Source of the DNA: a virus
DNA: 25,694 bases
Direction: 5' to 3' (one strand)
Virus record (IMG/VR): IMGVR_UViG_3300006332_000090
Location: 1 to 25,694 of that record
Numbering within the stretch: position 1 is the stretch's first letter; each line of letters starts with the position of its first letter. A program made the translations under genes and the position numbers. The notes below the pieces were generated by a model. That model saw only the letters and a list, made by a program, of their open reading frames with translations. It had not been told where the DNA came from and did not search any database. Below, piece by piece: positions 16,888 to 25,026 of this stretch.

Positions 16888-19800
16888 ATGGCAAATAGAC
16901 TACAACTAAGACGTGATGGTGCACAGCAGTGGGCTAACGTCAATCCAATCTTAGCTCAAGGTGAGTTGGGTATCGAAATAGATACCTCCCGACTGAAAGT
17001 AGGAGATGGTGTGACCGCTTGGAACTCTCTTAAATATGAGAGACCAATCGAAACTGAATCTAATACTGCAAACACCCTAGTTAAGAGAGATGCCGACGGT
17101 AACTTTGAAGCAGGTGCCATTACTGCATCACTTGTTGGTAACTCTGCTACTGCAACTAGATTAGCAAACGCTCGAAATATTGCTCTTGGTGGTGATATGT
17201 CGGGTAGTGGTACGTTCGATGGATCCTCGAACCTAACTATCACTGCTGAGTTGAACTATGTTCCAACTCTTCCTCATTATGATTCCAATGACCTAGGTGC
17301 AACAGGTTCATACAGTCAGGTAACAATTGACTCTCGTGGTCGTATTGTTGATGCTGATAATCCAACAACCTTGGCTGCATATGGAATTGCTGACGCACAA
17401 CCATTAGACAGTGATCTAACTGCGTTGGCAAACATGACTACCTTTGGTATTCTGTCTAGACAGTCAGAAGGTACCATTGTTAGTAGAAGTATTACTGGTG
17501 GATCTAACCGTATTATTGTACAAAATGGTACTGGTCAGACTAACAATCCATTCATTGACCTCGCTGATACAACAGTTGTTGTCGGTACTTACAACCCTGT
17601 AGGTAACGCAGACACACCTCTTTTATCTGCAACGACAGGTGATGAGACAGTCAACACTACAAACTTTACAGTAGATAGATATGGTCGTCTGACATATGCT
17701 CAGACCTCTGCTATTGCTACTGCAAAGCAAGGTAGTCTTGATCCAGTATTTGATAATGCTGCTACTTATAGCAGATACGACAAAGTTAAAAACTCAACGG
17801 ATAAACTTTATGAAGCAATTGCCGACGTATCGGCTGGTGGCGGGGAGCCTTCTCATACAGATACATCTGACACTAATGGGTGGAGATATCTTGGTACTGC
17901 ATTAGCACCTCAAAAGGGTGTTGCATCTTTTGACCAAGAAGACTTTGATGTAACTCTATGGGATAATGGTAATGCTATAGAAGGTGGTTTTGTTAGTATC
18001 GCACAGAGAGGTGTAGATAATCTTCAACTACAAAACAACCGTGTCTCTTTTGCAGATGGTAACACAAAAGAAGACTTTGAATTAGACCAGGAGTTGACTG
18101 CTACTACTGGTTATAGAGGTTTCAATTATTTAAACTATGTTAAAGTCAACGATACTTCAGGCAATCTTCTCTTCGGTGCTAATAACACTGGTGATGGTGG
18201 TGCTGGTGAAGTTGATATTAATGTAAAAACATTATTCAGTGATCCAGATTTCATACTTGATGGTGATGTAACTCAGGATATTGAGAAGACTGGTGAAGGT
18301 AGTTTCTGGATAAAGAATACACAAGACTCAGATTCTAATCAAAACCTTAACATCCAGATGACCAATGCTGGTACTGGTGAAGCAAGGATTGCGATTTCTG
18401 CTGATGACGGTATTACACTTCATGCTACTGATGCCACAGGTGGTTATCAGCATGGTCGTGTATGTTTTGAAAACTTCCATAGTAAGCAAAACGTATTAGC
18501 ATGTGACCCTGTAGGTAACTTCATACTTGACCCTAATGATACTAATGATTCATCTTCAGGTGTTGTTGAAATTTGGGGTGACCTTTTAGTACAAGGTACA
18601 ACTACTACAGTTAACAGTACCACATTGACTGTAGATGATCCAATTATTACATTAGGTGGAGATACTGCACCACAAGCAGCTGATTCACTTGATCGTGGTG
18701 TAGAATTTAGATATTATCAAAGTAGTTCTGCAAGAGTAGGATTCTTTGGTTGGGACTCAAGTTATGCAAACTCTAATATATGGTCAGGCACTGGCGGCTA
18801 TCGCTTTCTCGTCGATGCCACAAACTCGGCTGAAATCTTCTCTGGAACTGATGCTCCTGTCATTGCTGGTAACCTCGCTCTCACAACAAACACAGGATCT
18901 ACCTCGACCACTACGGGGACTCTGGTAGTTACGGGTGGTTTTGGACTTAGTGAGAATGCACATATAGGTGGTGAAGTCACCATTGCAGGTCAGACAGAAA
19001 TAAATGATACTGTATTAATTAAGTCTGATAACGAAGACTTTAAGATTCAGACTGCTGCTGGTGTAGATAAGTTTACTGTAGATACTGACACAGGTAACAC
19101 AGTTATAGAAGGTACAGTTGATATTCAGTTAGAAACTGAGATCACAGATAACCTTATTATTAAAGCAGACAATAAGAAATTTGATATTCAAACTGCTGCT
19201 GGTGTCAGTGTATTTGATGTAGATTCTGACAACGGTAATACACATACAGATGGTACTCTTGACGTAGATGCTGGAGTAACATTTAATAGCACATTAGATG
19301 TTGATGGTAAGACAACTCTTAATGATGAGTTGGATGTTGATTTAGATGCAGTATTCCATGATGATATAACTCTTGATACCAATGGTAAATTCTTTACTAT
19401 TACCAATGGATCAACACAGACATTTAAAGTTACAAGTGCATCTGGTAATACAGATATTGAAGGCACATTAAATAACCTTGGTCTAGCAACATTTGAGACT
19501 ACTACTAACATAGCAGTTGATACTACTGCTGATGATGCTATCACCAAGACTGGAGAAGGTGCAGTAGATATAGACGGTGGTCTTAACGTAGATGTAGACG
19601 CACGTGTTGGTGGAGATTTATATGTTTCTGATCGTATTGTAGTTAAGGATGCTGGCACTGCTCGCACACGTCCTTCTCTACTTAATAACTTAGATGTATT
19701 GTATCGCACCTACTTAGGTGGTGGTGCAGCACATAATGCAGACTTCGCTAACGATGCTGATGCTCAGTTAAGAGTTGCAGGTGGTGTAGGTATTGTCCAA

Positions 19801-22800
19801 GATTTACATGTAGGAGATGACTTCTATATTGGTAAGGTTGGCACTAACGATAACGTAGAATTCTCTGTCTTAGGTGAATCAGGATTCACAACTATAGGAC
19901 GTGCAGGACAAGGTAATGCTACTGATGGTGCTATCATAGTCCACGGTAATGCAACATTCAATCGTGAAGTTAATATTACTGGGGCACTAACAACTATTGG
20001 TGATGCTAATACTGATGTATTAACAGTCAATGCAGTATCACAATTTACTGATGATGTCACAGTTGACGGAAGTTTAACAGTCAACACCAACGCATTAATC
20101 GAAGGTAACCTCACAGTTAATGGTACTACAACCACAGTTAACAGCACTGTAGTTACTATAGATGACACTGTATTTACTCTTGGCGGGGACACTGCACCTG
20201 GTCAGTCAGATGCTAAAGATCGTGGTATTGAATTTAGATACTATGATAACTCTGCTAAGATTGGATTCTTTGGTTGGGATACTTCTGCTTCAAGATATGC
20301 TTTATATCATGCTGCAACTAATAACTCTGAAGCATTCTCTGGCACAAGATCAGGTTTAGATGCTGGTAGTTTAGCACTGTTTGATACTACCAATGCTTCT
20401 AACTCAGGTACAGGTACCTTAACAGTTGGTGGTGGTGCTGGTATTGGATTAAGTCTATTTGTCGGAGAGAATTTAGACGTATCTGGTAATGCTGTTGTAG
20501 ATGGTAATGTAGACATCGTAGGTGATGTAGACATAACCGATGACTTTAGAATTAATAGTAATAAGTTTGTTGTTACTGCTAACACAGGTAATACAGAAGT
20601 CGCTGGTACTCTTACAGTTGATGGCAACACAACTATTGGTAACGCAGCTGGTGACTCTCACTCTGTAACTGGTGTTGTCCAGTTTAACCAAGCGATTACT
20701 TCCACAGATATTACTGCTGATAATATTCAGATCGGTGTATCTGGTGCAACAGAAATTGATACAACCTCTGGAAATCTAGTATTAGATTCAGCAGGTGGCA
20801 CCGTTAATGTAACAGATGATTTAGATGTTGATAATAATCTTAATGTCGATGGGAATACCAAGGTTGATGGTACCCTTACCGTTGATGGTAATACTAGTAT
20901 CGGTAATGCTTCTGGCGATAGTCATAGTGTTACAGGCACAGTTCAATTCAACCAAGCAATCACTTCCACAGATATCACAGCTGATGCTGTTACTATCGGT
21001 GTGGACTCTGATTCTGAAATTAGCACAACTACTGGAAACAACCTTATCCTCGACTCCGCAACTGGAGAGACTCAAGTCGATGATAATCTCACAGTCACTG
21101 GTACCTTAGATGTAAATGGTAACACCACTATTGGTAATGCTAATACTGATGCACATGCATTTGTAGGTACAGTCCAGTTTAATCAGGCAGTTACATCTAC
21201 TGACATCACTGCTGATAACATTCAGATTGGTGTATCAGGTGCTTCTGAAGTTGATACTTCCTCTGGTAACTTAACTCTTGACTCTGCTACTGGTGAGACA
21301 GTTGTAGATGATAACCTTACTATCAATGGTACTCTTGACGTAGATAACTTAACCACTATTACAGATGGTTTAACAGTTAAGGCAGATAACAAGTTAGTTG
21401 TTATTCAGAATGCTGCTGGTCTAACTAAGTTTGAAGTTGATACTGATAACGGTAACACAGATATACAAGGCACTGTAAACATAGAGGGTGCTACAACTAT
21501 TGATGATACTCTTAATGTTACTCAAGCAGCTGACTTTGATTCTACAGTTAATGTAGATGGTAACCTTACCACTAGAGCATCATTTAATTTACAGGCAGAT
21601 AACGAAGAATTTAAAATCCAGACTAATGCTGGAGTAGATAAGTTTGTAATAGACTCAGACAATGGTAACACGGATATTCAAGGAACACTGGATGTTAATG
21701 GAGCTACTAATGTTACTAACACTGTTGGTATCACTGGTGTTACCTCCGTTACTAATGCTACTAATCCTGCTAACCTAATTGACACTGCTGCGTTTAACGT
21801 AACAGGTGGTGCAATAATTGCTAAGGATGTCTTCTTCGGTGAAGACTTCTATATGGGTCCAAACAATGCTCCTACGATTTCTATCGTTGGTGCATCTGGT
21901 AACACTCTCATTGGAGGAACACTGGGAGTAACAGGTACAACAACTCTAACGACTGCTGATGTTAACACACTTAACCTTACGTCTAATGCTAATATCACTG
22001 GATCTATTATCGTTAACACTAGCAAGTTTATTGTTGCTGGTGCTACTGGTAATACCACAATAGATGGCACCTTAGATGTCGCTGGTACTACTGTCATTGA
22101 TGACACTCTTAATGTCACACAGAATGTAGACTTTGATTCTGATCTTAATGTAGATGGTAATCAGCAACTAGATGGCACACTTACTGTTAACTCTACTTCA
22201 CTATTAAAAGACAGTGTTGTATTGCGTGGTGGATCTAAGACACTTAAGTTACAGAATGGATCTAGCACTGACAAGATTACATTGCATTCCACATCTGGTA
22301 ATGCAGAGATTACTGGTACCTCAACTCTTGGTACTCTTGACGTAACAAACAACACCACCATAGGTGGCACACTTGGTGTAACAGGACAGATCACTGGTGA
22401 TGTAACTGGTGACCTAACAGGTAATGCTGATACTGCATCTCTAATTGACGTTACTGAGACAGCATCTTCTAACCTAACTTACTATCCTACTTTCGTTTCT
22501 ACCACATCTGGTAACACTGAAATTAGGACAGACTCACAGAATTTACAATACAACCCATTTGAAAACAGACTTACTGTTACTAACTTCAAGTCAACAACTG
22601 ACTTCGAGATTCAAGGTAACTTGAATATCACTGGTAACATTACATTCTTCCAGTCACAGGTTGGTAGTATTGCAAACCACACTACTGATGCATTAGCAGA
22701 AGGTAGTACAAATCTTTATTATACTGAAGAGCGTGTAGACGATAGAGTCGCCAATTTAATTAATGGTGGCACAGGTATTACTGCTACCTATGACGACGCA

Positions 22801-24213
22801 GGTAACATGTTAACCTTGAGTGCAACTCAGTCAGATCTAAATACTGACAATTTCACTGAAGGATCTACCAACCTCTTCACCACTGCAGCTAGAACGAGAA
22901 CTCACTTCACGTATGGTAACGGTGTTGAGTTATCGGGTGGTGGAGAACTTTCTGTTACTCAGGCAGACATTGACACTGACAACGTAACTGAAGGATCTAC
23001 TAATCTCTTCACAACTGCTGCAAGGACTCGTGGACATATCTCTGTATCTGGATCACTAGCATACAATGCTTCCACTGGTGTTATTTCTTACACCACTCCT
23101 ACAACTATCGCATCTCTATCTAACCATGATACAGATGACGTTGCTGAAGGGTCTAATCTATACTATACAGATGAGAGAGTTGATGACAGAATCAATGCTC
23201 TAATCATTGCTGGTACTGGTGTTACTAAGGTATATGATGACGGTGCTAATACATATACATTATCAGTCACACAAGCAGATGTTAATTCTGACAACATAAC
23301 TGAGGGATCAACAAATCTCTTTACAACTGCTGCTAGGACACGCACCCACTTTACATATGGCACAGGTATTTCACATTCGAGTGGAACACTTTCTGTTACT
23401 CAGTCTGATATCGACACCGATAACGTCACAGAGGGATCCACAAATCTATTTACAACTGCTGCTCGCACTAGAGGGCATATAGGTGTATCTGGATCACTAG
23501 CGTACAATAGTAGCACTGGTGTTATTTCATACACAACACCTGATACTGATGGTGTTTCTGAAGGATCATCTAACCTCTACTACACAGATGCTAGGGCAGA
23601 TGCTAGAATCGCAGCTGCTGACACTGGAGATCTTAGTGAGGGTAGTAACCTTTACTGGACTACTGCTCGTGGTGATGCTCGTATTGCATTACAAGTTGGT
23701 GCAAACCTTGACCTATCAAGTAAGTCAACAACTAACCTATCTGAAGGCACAAATCTTTACTATACAGATGCTAGGGCAGACGCAAGAATTGCTGCTGCTG
23801 ATACAGATGACCTATCTGAAGGATCAACTAACCTTTACTTCACTAATGCTAGAGCAGACGCAAGAATTGCAGCTGCTGACACTGGTGATCTAACAGAAGG
23901 ATCTAACCTTTACTATACTAATGCTCGTGCTGATGCTCGTGTTGTTGCAGGTATCACTGGAAAACTTGATGCTTCTGCTGTTAGTACCTTCGGTGGAACT
24001 TTAATTGATGACGCAGACGCTGCTGCTGCAAGATCAACTCTTGGTCTTGGATCTGCTGCTCAATCTGCTACAGGTGACTTCGCTACTGCTGCACAAGGTG
24101 CAACTGCTGACTCTGCATTACAGGCAGAGACAATTACATTAGCAACTCTTAAAACTACTGTCGCAAACTCTGCTGACTTTGCTGCATTCAAGTTAGCAAT
24201 CGCTGCTCTATAA
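16888..24213 (+). CDS. Giant repetitive tail fibre protein with Mtd-like N-terminus
   Basis: This is a 2441-residue protein. Residues 1-55 (LQLRRDGAQQWANVNPILAQ, GELGIEIDTSRLKVGDGVTAW) match the N-terminal domain of phage tropism-determinant/fibre proteins (Mtd_N type), probably the virion attachment end. A segment with YGIADAQPLDSDLTALA, typical of phage tail fibres, lies at about 165-180. At 290-340, YSRYDKVKNSTDKLYEAI...GWRYLG resembles small carbohydrate-binding modules. Two related blocks (TTTVNST, then TLGGDTAP, then FRYY, then GFFGWD) begin at residues 570 and 1079. Most of residues 690-1900 are repeats built on GNTxIxGTLxVxG and ADNxxFxIQTAAGVxxF, probably a beta-structured shaft. From about 1930 to 2353 come EGSTNLFTTAARTR and EGSNLYYTDARADARI repeats. 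The last 85 residues (ARSTLGLGSAAQSATGDF) follow phage fibre tip style. No S74 chaperone is seen. It lies directly before gp13, where T4 has gene 12 and wac. Host recognition is inferred. Confidence 0.9.
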   Translation: MANRLQLRRDGAQQWANVNPILAQGELGIEIDTSRLKVGDGVTAWNSLKYERPIETESNTANTLVKRDADGNFEAGAITASLVGNSATATRLANARNIALGGDMSGSGTFDGSSNLTITAELNYVPTLPHYDSNDLGATGSYSQVTIDSRGRIVDADNPTTLAAYGIADAQPLDSDLTALANMTTFGILSRQSEGTIVSRSITGGSNRIIVQNGTGQTNNPFIDLADTTVVVGTYNPVGNADTPLLSATTGDETVNTTNFTVDRYGRLTYAQTSAIATAKQGSLDPVFDNAATYSRYDKVKNSTDKLYEAIADVSAGGGEPSHTDTSDTNGWRYLGTALAPQKGVASFDQEDFDVTLWDNGNAIEGGFVSIAQRGVDNLQLQNNRVSFADGNTKEDFELDQELTATTGYRGFNYLNYVKVNDTSGNLLFGANNTGDGGAGEVDINVKTLFSDPDFILDGDVTQDIEKTGEGSFWIKNTQDSDSNQNLNIQMTNAGTGEARIAISADDGITLHATDATGGYQHGRVCFENFHSKQNVLACDPVGNFILDPNDTNDSSSGVVEIWGDLLVQGTTTTVNSTTLTVDDPIITLGGDTAPQAADSLDRGVEFRYYQSSSARVGFFGWDSSYANSNIWSGTGGYRFLVDATNSAEIFSGTDAPVIAGNLALTTNTGSTSTTTGTLVVTGGFGLSENAHIGGEVTIAGQTEINDTVLIKSDNEDFKIQTAAGVDKFTVDTDTGNTVIEGTVDIQLETEITDNLIIKADNKKFDIQTAAGVSVFDVDSDNGNTHTDGTLDVDAGVTFNSTLDVDGKTTLNDELDVDLDAVFHDDITLDTNGKFFTITNGSTQTFKVTSASGNTDIEGTLNNLGLATFETTTNIAVDTTADDAITKTGEGAVDIDGGLNVDVDARVGGDLYVSDRIVVKDAGTARTRPSLLNNLDVLYRTYLGGGAAHNADFANDADAQLRVAGGVGIVQDLHVGDDFYIGKVGTNDNVEFSVLGESGFTTIGRAGQGNATDGAIIVHGNATFNREVNITGALTTIGDANTDVLTVNAVSQFTDDVTVDGSLTVNTNALIEGNLTVNGTTTTVNSTVVTIDDTVFTLGGDTAPGQSDAKDRGIEFRYYDNSAKIGFFGWDTSASRYALYHAATNNSEAFSGTRSGLDAGSLALFDTTNASNSGTGTLTVGGGAGIGLSLFVGENLDVSGNAVVDGNVDIVGDVDITDDFRINSNKFVVTANTGNTEVAGTLTVDGNTTIGNAAGDSHSVTGVVQFNQAITSTDITADNIQIGVSGATEIDTTSGNLVLDSAGGTVNVTDDLDVDNNLNVDGNTKVDGTLTVDGNTSIGNASGDSHSVTGTVQFNQAITSTDITADAVTIGVDSDSEISTTTGNNLILDSATGETQVDDNLTVTGTLDVNGNTTIGNANTDAHAFVGTVQFNQAVTSTDITADNIQIGVSGASEVDTSSGNLTLDSATGETVVDDNLTINGTLDVDNLTTITDGLTVKADNKLVVIQNAAGLTKFEVDTDNGNTDIQGTVNIEGATTIDDTLNVTQAADFDSTVNVDGNLTTRASFNLQADNEEFKIQTNAGVDKFVIDSDNGNTDIQGTLDVNGATNVTNTVGITGVTSVTNATNPANLIDTAAFNVTGGAIIAKDVFFGEDFYMGPNNAPTISIVGASGNTLIGGTLGVTGTTTLTTADVNTLNLTSNANITGSIIVNTSKFIVAGATGNTTIDGTLDVAGTTVIDDTLNVTQNVDFDSDLNVDGNQQLDGTLTVNSTSLLKDSVVLRGGSKTLKLQNGSSTDKITLHSTSGNAEITGTSTLGTLDVTNNTTIGGTLGVTGQITGDVTGDLTGNADTASLIDVTETASSNLTYYPTFVSTTSGNTEIRTDSQNLQYNPFENRLTVTNFKSTTDFEIQGNLNITGNITFFQSQVGSIANHTTDALAEGSTNLYYTEERVDDRVANLINGGTGITATYDDAGNMLTLSATQSDLNTDNFTEGSTNLFTTAARTRTHFTYGNGVELSGGGELSVTQADIDTDNVTEGSTNLFTTAARTRGHISVSGSLAYNASTGVISYTTPTTIASLSNHDTDDVAEGSNLYYTDERVDDRINALIIAGTGVTKVYDDGANTYTLSVTQADVNSDNITEGSTNLFTTAARTRTHFTYGTGISHSSGTLSVTQSDIDTDNVTEGSTNLFTTAARTRGHIGVSGSLAYNSSTGVISYTTPDTDGVSEGSSNLYYTDARADARIAAADTGDLSEGSNLYWTTARGDARIALQVGANLDLSSKSTTNLSEGTNLYYTDARADARIAAADTDDLSEGSTNLYFTNARADARIAAADTGDLTEGSNLYYTNARADARVVAGITGKLDASAVSTFGGTLIDDADAAAARSTLGLGSAAQSATGDFATAAQGATADSALQAETITLATLKTTVANSADFAAFKLAIAAL
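18595..18855 (+). repeat. Fibre module copy A (GGDTAP...GFFGWD)
   Basis: This in-frame block of about 85 residues starts at fibre residue 570 (GTTTTVNST, LTVDDPIITLGGDTAP, LDRGVEFRYY, VGFFGWD, NSAEIFSGT). A diverged second copy starts at 20122. It looks like a globular or knob domain inserted in the shaft. The right-hand limit is approximate. Confidence 0.7.
20122..20370 (+). repeat. Fibre module copy B (GGDTAP...GFFGWD)
   Basis: This second copy of the block at 18595 starts at fibre residue 1079 (GTTTTVNST, VTIDDTVFTLGGDTAP, KDRGIEFRYY, IGFFGWD, NNSEAFSGT). The two copies are 509 residues apart, with shaft repeats between them, which suggests an old duplication of a large knob-plus-shaft segment. 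The right-hand limit is approximate. Confidence 0.7.
20605..21327 (+). repeat. Three tandem fibre-shaft repeats (QFNQAITSTDITAD)
   Basis: Three consecutive in-frame copies lie at 20605-20868, 20869-21099 and 21100-21327. Each starts GTLxVxGNTxIGNA and contains VQFNQAITSTDITAD (QFNQAVTSTDITAD in copy 3) followed by an I/L-D-S-A-x-G turn. Copies 2 and 3 are about 77 residues; copy 1 has a C-terminal extension to 88. High similarity suggests fairly recent expansion relative to other shaft repeats. Confidence 0.8.
22675..23541 (+). repeat. 149-codon tandem duplication near fibre C-terminus
   Basis: Unit 1 (22675-23121) and unit 2 (23122-23541, slightly shorter) share the order SNH/ANH-xTD, EGSxNLYYTxERVDDR, TGxTxxYDD, TEGSTNLFTTAARTRTHFTY, TDNVTEGSTNLFTTAARTRG, SGSLAYNxSTGVISYTTP. 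Some stretches are also close at the DNA level, such as the region encoding SGSLAYN. The exact offset is 447 bases. Confidence 0.85.
23542..23946 (+). repeat. Short EGSNLYYTDARADARI repeats
   Basis: Five in-frame copies of about 20-35 residues each contain xEGSxNLYYTDARADARI or a close variant (one reads EGSNLYWTTARGDARI, another EGSTNLYFTNARADARI). They are probably derived from the first part of the 149-codon unit just upstream. They end at the fibre's C-terminal tip region. Confidence 0.85.
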
Positions 24214-24218
24214 GTTAA

Positions 24219-25025
24219 ATGGCAACACCAACATCCAAATCTGAATTAAAAGAATATGCTTTACGCAGGTTAGGTAAACCTGTACTAGAGATCAACGTCT
24301 CTGATGATCAATGCGATGACGCTATTGATTATACATTGCAGAAGTTTCAACAGTTCCATTATGATGGTGCTGAGAGAGTCTACCTAAAGCATAAGATAAC
24401 TCAGGCGGATCTTGATAGGGCAAAGGATACTAATGATACTACAACTACTTCAACAGCTGGAAATTCTACGTGGACTGAATCAAATACTTATATAGAAATA
24501 CCACAGCATATACTTTCTATTGAAGGAATATTCTCCTTCACTGATAAGGGCACAGCAAACATATTTGATATTAGATATCAGATGCGTTTGAATGACTTGT
24601 ATGATTTTACATCTACACAGTTCTACCATTACTATATGATTCAGCAACACTTAGGTACAATTGATTTCCTATTAGAAGGAATTAAACCTACTCGTTATGT
24701 TGCTACTCAGGATAAATTATATCTTGATATGGATTGGCAAGCAGATGTATTATTAGATCAGTATTTTGTTATTAAATGTTGGAGAGCATTGGATCCTACT
24801 ACATGGACAGAGATATATGACAACATGTGGGTCAAAGATTATGTTTCTGCTAAGATTAAGAAGCAGTGGGGTGCTAACATGACTAAATTCCAAAACGTCC
24901 AGATGCCAGGTGGTGTCACGTTAAATGGGGAGATGATATACAATGATGCAGTCCAAGAGTTGAAAGATTTGGATGAGCAACTTAGACAACAGTGGGAAAC
25001 TCCACCATTAGACATGATAGGATAA
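24219..25025 (+). CDS. gp13: Neck protein, T4 gp13-like (head completion)
   Basis: In T4, gp13 and gp14 form the neck that completes the DNA-filled head and lets the tail join. This 268-residue protein (T4 gp13 is about 309) has the characteristic start SKSELKEYALRRLGKPVLEI, then DDQCDDAIDYTLQKFQQFHYDG and LDEQLRQQWETPPLDMIG at the C-terminus, as in cyanophage gp13 proteins known to me. The middle (DIRYQMRLNDLYDF, YYMIQQHLGTIDFLL) is rich in aromatic residues. It begins 5 bp after the fibre stop without a clear Shine-Dalgarno sequence and is followed one base later by the gp14-like gene, keeping the T4 order 13-14. Confidence 0.88.
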   Translation: MATPTSKSELKEYALRRLGKPVLEINVSDDQCDDAIDYTLQKFQQFHYDGAERVYLKHKITQADLDRAKDTNDTTTTSTAGNSTWTESNTYIEIPQHILSIEGIFSFTDKGTANIFDIRYQMRLNDLYDFTSTQFYHYYMIQQHLGTIDFLLEGIKPTRYVATQDKLYLDMDWQADVLLDQYFVIKCWRALDPTTWTEIYDNMWVKDYVSAKIKKQWGANMTKFQNVQMPGGVTLNGEMIYNDAVQELKDLDEQLRQQWETPPLDMIG

Positions 25026-25026
25026 C

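Noticed and set aside
19188-19709. 173-residue reading frame on the minus strand, and other minus-strand frames
   Set aside because: They lie wholly inside strong + strand genes, have Ser/Val/Pro-rich composition expected from antisense of Gly/Thr/Asp repeats, and show no recognisable domain or ribosome-binding site.
22675-23946. CRISPR-like or non-coding tandem repeats
   Set aside because: Repeats are in frame, protein-coding, of uneven length, and have no constant repeat/unique spacer structure.
23950-24213. S74-type self-cleaving chaperone domain at the fibre C-terminus
   Set aside because: The terminal 85 residues are Ala/Thr-rich and lack the catalytic Ser/Lys pattern and length of that domain.
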